Source: Mycobacterium numidiamassiliense
Lineage (GTDB): Bacteria; Actinomycetota; Actinomycetes; Mycobacteriales; Mycobacteriaceae
Assembly (NCBI RefSeq): GCF_900157365.1
Contig: NZ_FUEZ01000004.1
Location: forward strand, 3,626,966 to 3,690,965
DNA: 64,000 bases
Direction of reading: 5' to 3'
Each line of letters begins with the position of its first letter. Position 1 is the first letter of the stretch. The notes beneath the pieces were generated by a model. That model saw only the letters and a program-made list of their open reading frames with translations. It made no database searches and had not been told where the DNA came from. This document shows positions 53,801 to 64,000 of the stretch, piece after piece. Both the position numbers and the translations under genes were made by a program.

Positions 53801-56800
53801 GACCACTCCCATCGCGTGCAGCGCGGCATCCATCAGCACCGGATGAATTCCGAAACTGTCGACCTTGACGCCGGCGACCTCTGGCACGGCGACTTCGGCG
53901 AAGACTTCGTTGCCGAGGCGCCACATGGCGTGCAGGCCCTGAAACGCCGGACCGTACTCGTAGCCGCGCCGGGTCAGCTGTTCGTACGCGTCGGCCACGT
54001 CCACCGCCACGGCTCCTACCGGCGGCCAGACCGACAAATCTGCCGCAGTGTTGGCCGGACCCGTGCTCAGCGCACCCTCGGCGTGCAATGTCCATTCCGA
54101 ATCAGGTTGCGCACCCAGCGAATACACGGATACAGCGCGGCGGCCCGAGCTGTTCGCGGCGCCCACCACGACCTGTACCTGGACGCCGTCGGACGCCGGC
54201 AGCAGCAGCGGCGCCGACAGCGTCAGCTCTTCAACCACGGCACAGCCGACCTCGTCACCGGCCCGCAGCGCCAGCTCCACGAAGCCCGCGCCCGGGAACA
54301 GCACTATCCCGGCCACCGCGTGGTCGGCTAGCCACGGCTGCGCCGCCAACGACAACCGCCCGGTGAGCACCACGGCCCCGGAATCGGGACGCTGCACCAC
54401 CGCGCCCAGCAAGCCATGCTCGGCTCCGGCCAGGCCCAGGCCACCCAAATCACTGCCGCCAATGCCTAACGGCGGCAACCAGAATCGTCGACCCTGAAAC
54501 GCATAAGTCGGCAACTCCACATGATGGCCACCGGGGAGCAACGAGCGCCAATCGACCGACACACCCGCGACGTGGGCCTGGCCGGCGGACAACCAAAACC
54601 TGTCCAGCCCGCCGTCGTCTCGGCCCAGCGACGGAATGACGATGGCGTCGGCGAGATTTCGATCGACGACGGTGTCTTCGATACCGGCGATCAAGACCGG
54701 GTGCGGGCTCGACTCGATGAACACCCGATACCCGGAGTCGCTCGCGGTGCGGACCGCCTGCTCGAATTGCACGGTCCGGCGGATGCTGCGATACCAGTAA
54801 TCGGCGTTCAGGCCCACGGTGTCGATGGGTTCGCCGCTGACAGTTGAGAAGAAGGTGACCGCCGACGATCGTGGCTCGATACCGCTCAGGGCCTGGGCAA
54901 GCGGTTCGCGAATCGCATCGACCTGCGCCGAATGCGAGGCGTAGTCGACATCGATCCTGCGGGCACGCACGTCGGCGCTTTCGCAGCGCCGCATCAACTC
55001 CTCCAGGGCGTCCACTTCGCCGGAGACGACAATGGCCGAAACACCGTTGACCGCGGCGATATTCAGGCGATCACCCGACGGCGCCGACAGTTCGCGCGCC
55101 CGCTCCAGGCCGCACGCCAGCGAGACCATGCCCCCGGCCCCCGACAACTGCACCAACACGCGGCTGCGCAGCGCCACTACCCGTGCGGCGTCTTCCAGCG
55201 ACAGCGCACCGGCCACGTATGCCGCCGCGATCTCGCCTTGCGAGTGACCGATGACCGCATCGGGATGCACGCCCGCCGAGCGCCACAATTCGGCCAGCGA
55301 CACCATCATCGCCCAGAGCACCGGCTGCACCACATCGACTCGATCGAGGCCCGGGGCACCCGCCGCGCCGCGGATCACATCGATCAACGACCACTCCACA
55401 TGCTCGCCGAGCGCCTTGTCACACCTGTTCAGCTGCTCAGCGAATACCGGTGCGGTGTCCAGTAATTGCGCTCCCATTCCGAGCCATTGCGAGCCTTGGC
55501 CGGGAAACACGAACACGGTCCTGCCGGCGGTTTGGGCGCGGCCCACCACGACATTGGCACTCGGCTCGCCGGCAGCCAGCCCGGCCAGCCCCACCATCAG
55601 CTCGTCGCGATCGCCGACGACCACGGCTCGATGCTCGAACACCGAGCGTGTCGATACCAGCGACCATCCGACGTCGGCCACCCCAAGCGCCTGATCAGCC
55701 TGCACGCGTGTGAGCAACCGCTGTGCTTGGCCGGCCAGCGCCTCGGCGGAGCGGGCAGACAATACCCAAGGAGCCACCGGCATGCCGCTATCGTCAGGCG
55801 CCCCAACGCTTTCGACCGGTGGAGCTTGTTCCAGGATCACATGCGCGTTCGTCCCGCTGATTCCGAACGACGACACCCCTGCCCGCCGCGGTCGATCCAC
55901 CGGCGGCCACGACCGCTGGTCGGTCAGCAACGACACCGCGCCGGCCGACCAATCGACATGCGGCGTCGGCACATCCACGTGCAGCGTCTTGGGCATGACG
56001 CCGTGGTGCATCGCCTGCACCATCTTGATCACGCCGGCGACTCCGGCCGCCGCCGAGGTATGGCCCATGTTGGACTTGATCGATCCCAACCACAACGGCT
56101 GATCGGCAGGCCGGTCCTGCCCGTAGGTCGCCAAGATCGCCTGGGCCTCAATGGGATCGCCCAGTGTGGTGCCGGTCCCGTGACCTTCCACCAGATCGAC
56201 GTCCGCCGTACCCAGCCGTGCGCTCTCCAGCGCCGCCCGAATTACCCGTTGCTGCGCGGGCCCGTTGGGAGTTGCCAGCCCGTTGGAGGCGCCGTCCTGG
56301 TTGACCGCGGAGCCCCGCACCACTGCCAACACCCGATGCCCGAGCCGGCGCGCATCGGCCAGCCGTTCCACCACCAGGACCCCGACGCCCTCGGCGAAGC
56401 CGGTTCCGTCGGCGGCACCCGCATACGCCTTGCATCGGCCGTCGACGGACAGCGCCCGCTGCCGGCTGAACTCCACGAACATCGCCGGGGTCGCCATCAC
56501 CGTCACTCCGCCGACCAGTGCCACATCGCACTCACCCGATCGCAGCGACCGCGCGGCCAGATGCAACGCCACCAGCGAGGACGAACACGCCGTGTCCACC
56601 GACACCGCCGGGCCCTGAAGCCCAAGCGAATACGCGACCCGCCCCGACGCCACACTCAGCGTCGAACCGCGCAGCCCGTATCTCTCCAGGTCTCCGGGGA
56701 CGCGTCCCTGGCCCCCATACGAGCCGTGGAACACGCCGACGAACACGCCCGTCGCCGAGCCCCGCAGCGTGATCGGGTCAATCCGGGCCCGCTCCAACGC

Positions 56801-57214
56801 CTCCCATGACACTTCCAGCAGCAGACGCTGCTGAGGGTCCATCGCCAGCGCCTCGCTGGGCGCGATCCCGAAGAATGCGGCATCGAAATCGGCGACATTC
56901 GACAGGAATCCACCACAGCGGTTGTACGACTTGCCGGTGGCGTCGGGATCGGGATCGAACAGCCCGGCCAAATCCCAGCCGCGGTCGGCCGGAAAATCCG
57001 ACACCACATCGCGCCCGTCTACGACCAACTCCCAAAGAGCCTCCGGGGAGTCCACTCCGCCCGGATACCGGCACGCCATCCCGACCAGGGCCACCGGTTC
57101 GGTCGCTTCCTTGGTTAGCAAAGCCAGGTATTCGCGGTTCTCCCGCTTCAGCCGCTCGTTTTCCTTCAGCGACGTGCGGAGGGCCTTGACCAGTTCTTCA
57201 GGAGTGCTATTCAT
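50810..57214 (-). CDS. pks7: Type I polyketide synthase Pks7: full reducing module KS-AT-DH-ER-KR-ACP
   Basis: A 2134-residue module, close to Rv1661 (2126). An N-terminal docking helix (ELVKALRTSLKENERLKREN) precedes KS (C210 in VDTACSSS) and AT (S658 in GHSQGE). The AT specificity motif is YASH, the methylmalonyl type, unlike HAFH of Pks8 and Pks9. DH (HAVAGIVLFP, about 964), ER (about 1500), KR (about 1698; YAAAN near 1836) and ACP (S2008) follow. The C-terminal docking segment is ELFAILDEELG. It would add a methyl-branched, fully reduced unit. Pks7 mutants of Mtb were reported to lack DIM lipids. No thioesterase is present. Confidence 0.95.
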   Translation of the reverse strand: MNSTPEELVKALRTSLKENERLKRENREYLALLTKEATEPVALVGMACRYPGGVDSPEALWELVVDGRDVVSDFPADRGWDLAGLFDPDPDATGKSYNRCGGFLSNVADFDAAFFGIAPSEALAMDPQQRLLLEVSWEALERARIDPITLRGSATGVFVGVFHGSYGGQGRVPGDLERYGLRGSTLSVASGRVAYSLGLQGPAVSVDTACSSSLVALHLAARSLRSGECDVALVGGVTVMATPAMFVEFSRQRALSVDGRCKAYAGAADGTGFAEGVGVLVVERLADARRLGHRVLAVVRGSAVNQDGASNGLATPNGPAQQRVIRAALESARLGTADVDLVEGHGTGTTLGDPIEAQAILATYGQDRPADQPLWLGSIKSNMGHTSAAAGVAGVIKMVQAMHHGVMPKTLHVDVPTPHVDWSAGAVSLLTDQRSWPPVDRPRRAGVSSFGISGTNAHVILEQAPPVESVGAPDDSGMPVAPWVLSARSAEALAGQAQRLLTRVQADQALGVADVGWSLVSTRSVFEHRAVVVGDRDELMVGLAGLAAGEPSANVVVGRAQTAGRTVFVFPGQGSQWLGMGAQLLDTAPVFAEQLNRCDKALGEHVEWSLIDVIRGAAGAPGLDRVDVVQPVLWAMMVSLAELWRSAGVHPDAVIGHSQGEIAAAYVAGALSLEDAARVVALRSRVLVQLSGAGGMVSLACGLERARELSAPSGDRLNIAAVNGVSAIVVSGEVDALEELMRRCESADVRARRIDVDYASHSAQVDAIREPLAQALSGIEPRSSAVTFFSTVSGEPIDTVGLNADYWYRSIRRTVQFEQAVRTASDSGYRVFIESSPHPVLIAGIEDTVVDRNLADAIVIPSLGRDDGGLDRFWLSAGQAHVAGVSVDWRSLLPGGHHVELPTYAFQGRRFWLPPLGIGGSDLGGLGLAGAEHGLLGAVVQRPDSGAVVLTGRLSLAAQPWLADHAVAGIVLFPGAGFVELALRAGDEVGCAVVEELTLSAPLLLPASDGVQVQVVVGAANSSGRRAVSVYSLGAQPDSEWTLHAEGALSTGPANTAADLSVWPPVGAVAVDVADAYEQLTRRGYEYGPAFQGLHAMWRLGNEVFAEVAVPEVAGVKVDSFGIHPVLMDAALHAMGVVGDQAETMLPFSWQGVCLHAAGASRARVRIAPVGVSAVSVDLADGTGLPILSVRELVVRPVSAAQLTAVAAAPRAGGGLLEVTWSPVSLEPNALAAAEVTVWEPSSGDAVASVYAATHEALGVLQSWLAGDDAHVLVVLTRGAVGLPGEDVTDLAGAAVWGLVRSAQAEQPGRVVLVDSDGSVDIADVVACGEPQVVVRHGVAHAARLTPARSVATLPAGQWRMNVGGGGTLEDLVVRPLPRVELAAGQVRVAVAAVGVNFRDVLVALGMYPGGGELGVEGSGVVVEVGSGVGGLSVGDAVTGLLGVVGSEAVVDARLVTAVPADWSLAEAAGVPVVFLTALYGLSVLAGVKAGERVLVHAATGGVGMAAVQLARHWGAEVFVTASRGKWDTLRAMGFDDDHIGDTRSLDFEAKFLATTGGAGVDVVLNSLAGEFLDASLRLLVGGGRFIEMGKTDLRDPEAVAAQHHDVYYRAFDLIEAGPDLTASMLSDLIELFDVGVLKPLPIKTFDVRSASAAYRFVSQARQIGKVVLTVPDGPGDAVLTGSGGGLAGGSVLITGGTGMAGSAVAAHLVARYGVAQVVLLSRSGADGEGVAELVDRLKAAGAEVSVLACDVSDRDALAALIAALPERYPLKGVFHAAGVLDDGLIASLTPQRVDTVLRAKVDGAWNLHELTRDMDVSAFVMFSSMAGIVGSPGQGNYAAANSFLDELATHRRAAGLAGLSVAWGLWEQASGMTGHLDERDKARMSRIGLAPMATEQALRFFDTAMLAERPVLVAARIDPRALADNGATLPPLLSQLVARPIRRVIDEADATSASTTSLVARLQGLSAEQRHSELVDLVCRNAATVLGRSNAGDINAGSVFQDLGFDSLTAVELRNRLKTATGLTLSPTLIFDYPTPIVLAEHLDTRLVVPAAAAEQPNLMARFNDITRELQALLNQPDWQPEDKPHLTTRIQTLLTTLSAHLDPHDQQEADDEDIHSASASELFAILDEELGS
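51690..52829 (-). repeat. Segment of pks7 nearly identical to pks8 (ER-KR region)
   Basis: Partner of the 45301-46440 segment. It covers the end of the ER, the linker and the KR up to the catalytic Tyr region, and is the most likely place for recombination or assembly errors between the two genes. Confidence 0.75.
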
Positions 57215-57352
57215 CGAACCCGGCCTTCCGTACTGCCCAACAAAGCGGGCAAGGCGGCATAATCGCGCCTACGTGCAAGATATCGGCACACGAGGTATTC
57301 GGACTCAACGGTTCGGGTGCCTAAGCGAGGCGGCGAAGTCCACACGCGCGCA

Positions 57353-58414
57353 TCAGTGCCAGCGCAGCAATACGAGCTCCGAACAGAATCCGGGACCCAT
57401 CGCCAGCATCAGGCCCGGGCTTCCGCTGGGGGGCTTCTTGGCGATGGTGTCACGCAGCACGTGCAGCACCGACGCCGACGAGAGGTTGCCGATCTCACCG
57501 AGCGATCGCCAGGTCAGCTCCAGGGCGTCCGCGGGCAGGCTGAGTGCCGTGGTGATCGCCTCGATGACCTTGGGACCGCCGGGGTGGCTGACAAAGGCGC
57601 CGACGTCGCTCGCGGTCAGGCCGTGCGCCCCCAAGAACTGGGTGACCTCGTCTTCGATGTGTTCCTCGATGATGGCGGCGACGTCCTTCGACAGCACCAG
57701 CTCGAATCCCTCGGTGCCGACGTTGTAGCCCATGGTGCCCAGCGAGTCGGGGTACTGACGGCTGCGCGAATCGAGGACGTCCGGGCCACCGGCGCCGATC
57801 TGTTCGGCGCGACGCTCGCCGACGGCGACCACCGATCCGGCGCCGTCAGCAAACAGCGCGCTGCCGACCATGCCGGCCAGCGTGGGCTTGTATCCCGGAT
57901 AGGTCAGCGAGCAGAGCTCCACGGAGATCAAGGCGGCTACGCCGTCGGGCGCGCCGCGCAGGTAGTCGTTCACCCGGGCGACGCCGGCGGCCCCGGCCAC
58001 GCAACCCAGGCCGAACAGCGGCACTCGCCGCACGTCGTCCCGCAACCCGACGCGCCCGGCGATGCGGGCGTCGATCGACGGGATCGCGAGCCCGGTAACC
58101 GTGGTCGTGAACAGCACGTCGACGTCTCGGGGCTGTAAGCCCGCGTCGTCCAGCGCACCCGCCAACACCTCGCAGCCCAAGTCGACGGCGTTGTCGATAT
58201 AGATCTGGTTGGCGACGCCGAAGTCGGTAAGCCGCGGATACCGCTCGAGGGGCATGACCAGGTGGCGGCTGTTGACTTTGGCGCTGGTGTGCAGCTGCCG
58301 AACGATGTCTTCGTAGTCCTCGAAGCCCGGAATGCTGAGGAAAAAGTCCGTGAGTTCTCGCTGTGAATAGCGATACGGCGGCAACGCACCATACACGCCT
58401 GCGATGACGCTCAT
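57353..58414 (-). CDS. pks10: Type III polyketide synthase Pks10
   Basis: Chalcone-synthase-like enzyme of 353 residues, the length of Rv1660. The ATG at 58414 has the Shine-Dalgarno AAGGGGTGGGA; the longer open frame to 58543 has no support. The triad is Cys in LFGLGCVAGAAG, His in SHPGGPKV, and Asn in SLGEIGNLSSASV. It is a paralog of Pks11 at the other end of the cluster, sharing the C-terminal GPGFCSELVLLRWH form. Pks10 mutants of Mtb were reported to lose DIM. It heads the pks cluster after argH with a 150-bp gap. Confidence 0.94.
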   Translation of the reverse strand: MSVIAGVYGALPPYRYSQRELTDFFLSIPGFEDYEDIVRQLHTSAKVNSRHLVMPLERYPRLTDFGVANQIYIDNAVDLGCEVLAGALDDAGLQPRDVDVLFTTTVTGLAIPSIDARIAGRVGLRDDVRRVPLFGLGCVAGAAGVARVNDYLRGAPDGVAALISVELCSLTYPGYKPTLAGMVGSALFADGAGSVVAVGERRAEQIGAGGPDVLDSRSRQYPDSLGTMGYNVGTEGFELVLSKDVAAIIEEHIEDEVTQFLGAHGLTASDVGAFVSHPGGPKVIEAITTALSLPADALELTWRSLGEIGNLSSASVLHVLRDTIAKKPPSGSPGLMLAMGPGFCSELVLLRWH

Positions 58415-58564
58415 TGATCCCACCCCTTGGTGACGAACATGCAGGTCGACCAGTTCAACCCTACGGCTTAGAGGCGCAAGTTTAGTCGCCTTGCCCGGGC
58501 CGCGCGGCAAAATGTCCCTGACCTGAGACAATGGACACAGCAAACCGCGGTTCGCCCGCGCGAG

Positions 58565-59985
<1,421 letters not shown>

Positions 59986-59989
<4 letters not shown>

Positions 59990-61209
59990 TGGTCTTCGGC
60001 GGCTGTTTCGTCCGCGGCTAAGTCCCTGCGGGCGGCGAGCTTAGACGACAGCCCGTGCACGTAGACGAAGCCCTTCGCCTTCGACTGGTCGAAGGTGTCG
60101 CCCTCGTCGTAGGTGGCCAGGTTGAAGTCGTAGAGCGACTCGGCGCTGCGGCGACCGTTGACCGCGATGTGGCCGCCGTGCAGCACCATCCGGATCTCCC
60201 CGGACACGTGCTCTTGGGTCTTCGCGACGAAGGACTCGAGGGCGACCTTCAGCGGCGAGTACCACAGCCCGTCGTACACCAGCTCGCCCCAGCGCTGGTC
60301 AGTCTGGCGTTTGAACCGGGCCAGCTCGCGCTCGAGCGTGACGTGTTCGAGTTCGGTGTGCGCGGTGATGAGCACCATCGCCCCGGGCGCCTCGTAGATC
60401 TCGCGGCTCTTGATGCCCACCAGCCGGTCCTCGACGACATCGAGGCGCCCGACGCCCTGGGCGCCGGCGCGCGCGTTGAGTTCCTCGATCGCCTGCAGCA
60501 CCGTCACCGGTTTGCCGTCGATCGACACCGGGACACCCTTGTCGAATCCGACGATCACCTCGTCGGGAGTGCTCCAGTTGAGGGTGGGGTCTTCGGTGTA
60601 GTCGTAGACGTCTTTGGTGGGCGCGTTCCAGAGGTGTTCCAGGAAGCCGGTTTCCACCGCGCGGCCCCACACGTTCTGGTCGACGGAGAACGGCGAGCGT
60701 TTGGTGACGTTGATCGGGATGTCGTTCTCCTCGGCGAACGCGATGGCCTTCTCCCGCGTCCACGCGTAGTCGCGCACCGGCGCCAGCACCTCCAAATCGG
60801 GTGCCAGCGAAGCGAATCCGACTTCGAACCGGACTTGGTCGTTGCCCTTGCCGGTACAGCCGTGCGCGACGATGCCGCCGCCGTGCTCGCGGGCGGCCGC
60901 GACCAGGTGCTTGACGATCAGCGGTCGGCTGATCGCGGAGACCAACGGGTAGCGGTCCATGTAGAGCGCGTTGTTCAGGATGGTGGGCAGGCAGTATCCG
61001 TCGGCGAACTCGTCGCGGGCATCGACGACGACCGCTTCGACCGCGCCGCAGTCCAGCGCGCGCTGGCGGACGACCTCCATGTCTTCGCCGCCCTGGCCGA
61101 GGTCGATCGCCACGGCCACGACCTCACGGCCGGTCTCCTTGCCTATCCAGCTGATGGCCACCGAGGTGTCCAGACCGCCGGAATACGCCAGGATGACGCG
61201 TTCTGACAT
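59986..61209 (-). CDS. argG: Argininosuccinate synthase
   Basis: Joins citrulline and aspartate with ATP. The protein has 407 residues. The ATP-binding PP-loop AYSGGLDTS is at 8-16, and GCTGKGNDQVRFE and the aspartate-binding region follow. It is preceded by argR (13-bp gap) and overlaps argH. The C-terminal extension (AADETAAEDQ) is slightly longer than in Mtb. Confidence 0.98.
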
Positions 61210-61222
61210 GAATCAATCTCCC

Positions 61223-61717
61223 TTACTGAATGTTCTCGAACATGCCGGCGAGCTCCGCACCGGTCATCGGTTCGCGGGCGACCACAAGGATGGTGTCATC
61301 ACCGGCGACGGTGCCGACGACTTGGGGCAGGGCCGCGCGGTCGATGGCGCTGGCCAGGTAGTGCGCCGCGCCCGGCGGTGTGCGCAGCACCGCGAGATTG
61401 CCGCTCGCGTCGGTGGACACGAGCAGGTCGCTGAGCAGGCGTGACATCCGGTCGGTGCCGCCCGCGACGCCGCGGACCGGGCTGCCGTCCTCGGGCACGA
61501 TGTAGACGCCGGTGCCGCCGTCGGCGCCGCGCAGCTTCACCGCGCCCAGCTCTTCGAGGTCGCGCGACAGGGTGGCCTGGGTGACCTCGATACCCTCGCC
61601 GGCCAGCCGGGCGGCGAGGTCGCTTTGGCTGTGCACCTCCGATGACGACAGGATGGCCACGATGCGGGCCTGACGCCCGGCCCGCGTTCCGCTGACTTCG
61701 GCCTTCGATCCGGTCAT
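61223..61717 (-). CDS. argR: Arginine repressor
   Basis: Arginine-responsive repressor of the arg operon, 164 residues. The N-terminal winged helix (about 10-75, QSDLAARLAGEGIEVTQATLSRDL) binds ARG boxes. The C-terminal domain (about 95-160) has the hexamerising arginine-binding motif GTVAGDDTILVV. The ATG at 61717 shares a base with the argF stop (TGATG); a frame reaching 61852 is a shadow of argF. The operator is expected upstream of argC, outside this window. Confidence 0.96.
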   Translation of the reverse strand: MTGSKAEVSGTRAGRQARIVAILSSSEVHSQSDLAARLAGEGIEVTQATLSRDLEELGAVKLRGADGGTGVYIVPEDGSPVRGVAGGTDRMSRLLSDLLVSTDASGNLAVLRTPPGAAHYLASAIDRAALPQVVGTVAGDDTILVVAREPMTGAELAGMFENIQ

Positions 61718-62640
61718 CAAGCCTGCTCCAGGAGCCACACCAGCAGCGCCTTCTGGGCGTGCAACCGGTTTTCGGCCTCGTCCCAGATCGCGCTGGCCGG
61801 CCCGTCCATCACCTCGTCGGTGATCTCCTCCCCGCGGTGGGCCGGAAGGCAATGCAGCACAATGGCTTCCGTGTCGGCAAGGCCCAGGAGTCGCTGGTTG
61901 ACCTGAAACGGCCGAAACGGCTTGACCCGATCCAGCCCGTCGTCCTCTTGCCCCATCGACGTCCAGGTGTCGGTCACCAGGACATCGGCGCCCGCCGCGG
62001 CTGCATCGGGGTCGGTGGTCAGGGTCACCGAGGCGCCGGTGGCCCGCGCGCGGTGTTCGGCGGCGGCCAGCACCGCCGCGTCGGGCGTGAAGCCCTCGGG
62101 AGCCGCGACGGTGACGTGCAGTCCCGCGGTGACGCCGCCCAGCAGCAGCGAGTGGGCCATGTTGTTGGCGCCATCTCCGAAGTAGGACAGCCGCTGGCCT
62201 TTCAGCGAGCCTTTGCGTTCGGCGATGGTCTGCAGGTCGGCCAGCACCTGGCAGGGATGGAACTCGTCGGACAGCGCATTGACCACCGGCACCGTCGCGA
62301 CCGAGGCCATCGCGTCGAGCCGATCCTGGCCGAACGTCCGCCAGACAATGGCGTCGACGTACCGGGACAACACCTGCGCGGTGTCCTGCAGCGTCTCGCT
62401 GCGGCCGAGCTGGGTGCTGCCGCTGTCGACGACGACCGGATGCCCGCCCAGCTGCGCGATGCCCACCTCGAACGAGAAACGGGTGCGGGTGGAGTTCTTG
62501 TCGAAGAGGACCGCGACCCCGCGCGGCCCCTCGAGGGGACGCCGGCCGAAGGGGTCTTTCTTCAGCTCGGCGGCCAGCTCCAGGACCTCGGCCTGCTCGG
62601 CGGGAGACAGCGCGTCGTCGCGCAGGAAATGCCTAGGCAT
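61717..62640 (-). CDS. argF: Ornithine carbamoyltransferase
   Basis: Forms citrulline from ornithine and carbamoyl phosphate. The product is 307 residues from the ATG at 62640, the length of Rv1656 and behind a GAGGAG ribosome site; a GTG at 62649 adds three residues. The carbamoyl-phosphate motif is STRTRFSFE, with DEFHPCQVLAD and the ornithine-binding HCLPAHRGEEIT. It overlaps the end of argD by 8 bp. Confidence 0.97.
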   Translation of the reverse strand: MPRHFLRDDALSPAEQAEVLELAAELKKDPFGRRPLEGPRGVAVLFDKNSTRTRFSFEVGIAQLGGHPVVVDSGSTQLGRSETLQDTAQVLSRYVDAIVWRTFGQDRLDAMASVATVPVVNALSDEFHPCQVLADLQTIAERKGSLKGQRLSYFGDGANNMAHSLLLGGVTAGLHVTVAAPEGFTPDAAVLAAAEHRARATGASVTLTTDPDAAAAGADVLVTDTWTSMGQEDDGLDRVKPFRPFQVNQRLLGLADTEAIVLHCLPAHRGEEITDEVMDGPASAIWDEAENRLHAQKALLVWLLEQA

Positions 62641-63898
62641 CTGCGCCACTCCTCCTCATCGCGTCGCTCTGCATCGTCGTGGCGCGGGCATCTGCGTTTG
62701 CGGCGCTCCCAACGGTGTCCAGGATGCCGGGCAGGGCGGTGACGAAGCTGTCGATCTGGGCTTCGGTGATGACCAGCGGCGGCGCCAACCGGATGACGTC
62801 GGGGGCGGGGGCGTTGACGAGGAATCCGGCCTCGCGTGCGGCCGCCTCGGTCTCCTTGGCACGCGGCGCTGTCAGCACCATGCCCCACAGCAATCCGCGG
62901 CCGCGCATGTGGGCGACCAGCGGATGGCCGAGCGATTCGACGCGGTGGCGCAACGACTTTCCCAATACCTCGGCCCGCCGCACCAGATCCTCGGCGGCCA
63001 GCGCGCGCAGCACCGCCAGGGCCGCCGCGGTGCAGATCGGGTTGCCGCCGAACGTGCTGCCGTGCAGGCCGGGTGTCAACAAATCGGCGGCGGGGCCGAC
63101 GGCCAGCACCGCGCCGATCGGCAGGCCACCGCCCAGTCCCTTGGCCAGGGTCACCACGTCGGGGGTGATGCCGTCGTGCTGGTGGGCGAAAAAGGCGCCG
63201 GTGCGGCCTATTCCGGTCTGCACCTCGTCGAGCACCAGCAGGGCGCCGTGCTTTGCGGTGATGTCACGGGCGGCGGCGAGATAGCCCTCGGGCGGGACGA
63301 CGACGCCGCTCTCCCCCATGATCGGTTCCAGGAACACCGCGGCGGTGTCGTCGCCGACGGCCGCTGCCAGCGCGTCGGAATCGCCGTAGGGCACGTGCGT
63401 GACGAACCCGGGCAGCGGGGCGAACGGCGCCTGCTTGGCCGGCTGGCCGGTCAACGCCAGCGAACCCATCGTCCGGCCATGGAAACCTTCTTGTGCGGCA
63501 ACCAGTTTCGTGCGTCCGGTGAGCCGCGACAGCTTGAAGGCGAGCTCATTGGCCTCGGTGCCCGAGTTGCAGAAAAACACCCGGGTTTGCTGCTCGGCAC
63601 CCAACAGTGCGACGAGTTCTTCGGCCAGCGCGAGCCCGGGTTCGGTCGCATAGAAATTCGACGTGTGGCCCAGCGTCGTCATCTGGTGCGTGACGGCCTC
63701 GATAACGGCGGGGTGGCGATGGCCGAGCACGTTGACCGCGATGCCGCCGAGCAGGTCCAGGTAGCTGCGGCCGTCGACGTCGGTGACCACGGCGCCGTCA
63801 CCACTGGCCAGCGCCACCGCCGGGGTGCCGTAGTTGTTCATCATCACGGCTTCCCACCTGGCCCGCATCTTGGCCGTATTGGCCTGAGCGTTCGTCAT
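62633..63898 (-). CDS. argD: Acetylornithine aminotransferase
   Basis: PLP-dependent transaminase of the arginine pathway (and possibly N-succinyl-DAP), 421 residues. The cofactor Lys lies in TLAKGLGGGLPIG; the PLP-binding block FLEPIMGESGV and LLVLDEVQTGIGRTG precede it, and the substrate region FCNSGTEANE is near 110. The ATG overlaps the argB stop (ATGA). The C-terminal tail after about residue 400 is longer than in Mtb and of low complexity. Confidence 0.97.
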   Translation of the reverse strand: MTNAQANTAKMRARWEAVMMNNYGTPAVALASGDGAVVTDVDGRSYLDLLGGIAVNVLGHRHPAVIEAVTHQMTTLGHTSNFYATEPGLALAEELVALLGAEQQTRVFFCNSGTEANELAFKLSRLTGRTKLVAAQEGFHGRTMGSLALTGQPAKQAPFAPLPGFVTHVPYGDSDALAAAVGDDTAAVFLEPIMGESGVVVPPEGYLAAARDITAKHGALLVLDEVQTGIGRTGAFFAHQHDGITPDVVTLAKGLGGGLPIGAVLAVGPAADLLTPGLHGSTFGGNPICTAAALAVLRALAAEDLVRRAEVLGKSLRHRVESLGHPLVAHMRGRGLLWGMVLTAPRAKETEAAAREAGFLVNAPAPDVIRLAPPLVITEAQIDSFVTALPGILDTVGSAANADARATTMQSDAMRRSGADA

Positions 63899-64000
63899 AC
63901 GGGAACCACCTTGGTGCCGGCGCCTTCGTTCGTGAACAACTCCACCAGCACACAGTGTTTGACCCGGCCGTCGATGACGTGCGCGCTGGGCACACCCCCG
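63895..64000 (-). CDS. argB: Acetylglutamate kinase (C-terminal end only)
   Basis: Only the last 34 codons and the stop are inside the window. The reading GVPSAHVIDGRVKHCVLVEL is the characteristic end of ArgB, including the arginine-sensitive kinase's C-terminal strand. The TGA overlaps the argD ATG. The rest of argB, with argJ and argC, is expected beyond base 64000. Confidence 0.93.
   Translation of the reverse strand, partial: GGVPSAHVIDGRVKHCVLVELFTNEGAGTKVVPV

Noticed and set aside
40128..58414. CRISPR or tandem repeat array in the pks genes
   Set aside because: The repeated sequences are homologous PKS domains in frame, not short spaced repeats.

Overview
The window reads as a chromosomal segment of a slow-growing, non-tuberculous Mycobacterium. 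The DNA is GC-rich, start codons are ATG/GTG/TTG, and genes overlap by 1-4 bp. The gene order matches, in reverse orientation, the M. tuberculosis (Mtb) stretch from about Rv1654 (argB) to Rv1719. The species cannot be named from sequence alone. It is not the Mtb complex: pks8/pks17 and the ABC-F gene are each one intact ORF here, and several genes sit at places where Mtb has others.

Layout. 1-2.5 kb: an mmpS-mmpL pair (mmpL cut by the window edge), then tRNA-Pro(GGG). 2.9-5.3 kb: an SDR / cyclase / IclR catabolic operon behind a visible promoter and palindrome. 5.5-10.8 kb: a housekeeping operon parA-scpA-scpB-rluB-cmk-der (chromosome condensation, ribosome maturation, nucleotide metabolism). 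10.9-12.9 kb: an isolated PrpF-family isomerase divergent from an O-methyltransferase. 13-24.3 kb: the core run TPR gene-HAD phosphatase-small protein-tlyA-nadK-recN-steA-mctB/steB-pyrG-nudix-xerD. 24.3-27 kb: a secreted DUF732 protein, a hairpin-rich structured element, tyrS and mpg. 27-30.6 kb: an ammonium channel, then an ABC-2 exporter operon with its TetR regulator and a double palindromic operator over the start codon. 30.5-33.7 kb: a Trm112-like protein and the two-domain lipase/AMP-binding protein. 33.7-36.6 kb: an AT-richer accessory patch with two very small predicted secreted Cys peptides, and an intact ABC-F ATPase. 36.6-40.1 kb: an RCK-pore-RCK potassium channel and CYP139. 40.1-58.4 kb: the polyketide locus pks11-pks9-pks8/17-pks7-pks10. 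58.5-64 kb: argHGRFD and the tail of argB.

How the parts work together. The polyketide locus looks like a small modular assembly line. Pks9 is a KS-AT-ACP protein whose KS cysteine is replaced by Gln (the KSQ pattern of decarboxylating loading modules), with no N-terminal docking helix. Pks8/17 is a complete reducing module with a malonyl-type AT. Pks7 is a complete reducing module with a methylmalonyl-type AT. None has a thioesterase. Two type III synthases (Pks10, Pks11) flank the line and CYP139 lies beside it, so a hand-off of a short methyl-branched acyl chain to a type III synthase followed by oxidation is a reasonable hypothesis. The neighbouring ABC-F protein could provide ribosome protection. 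The arg genes form a tightly overlapping arginine biosynthesis operon with its own repressor ArgR.
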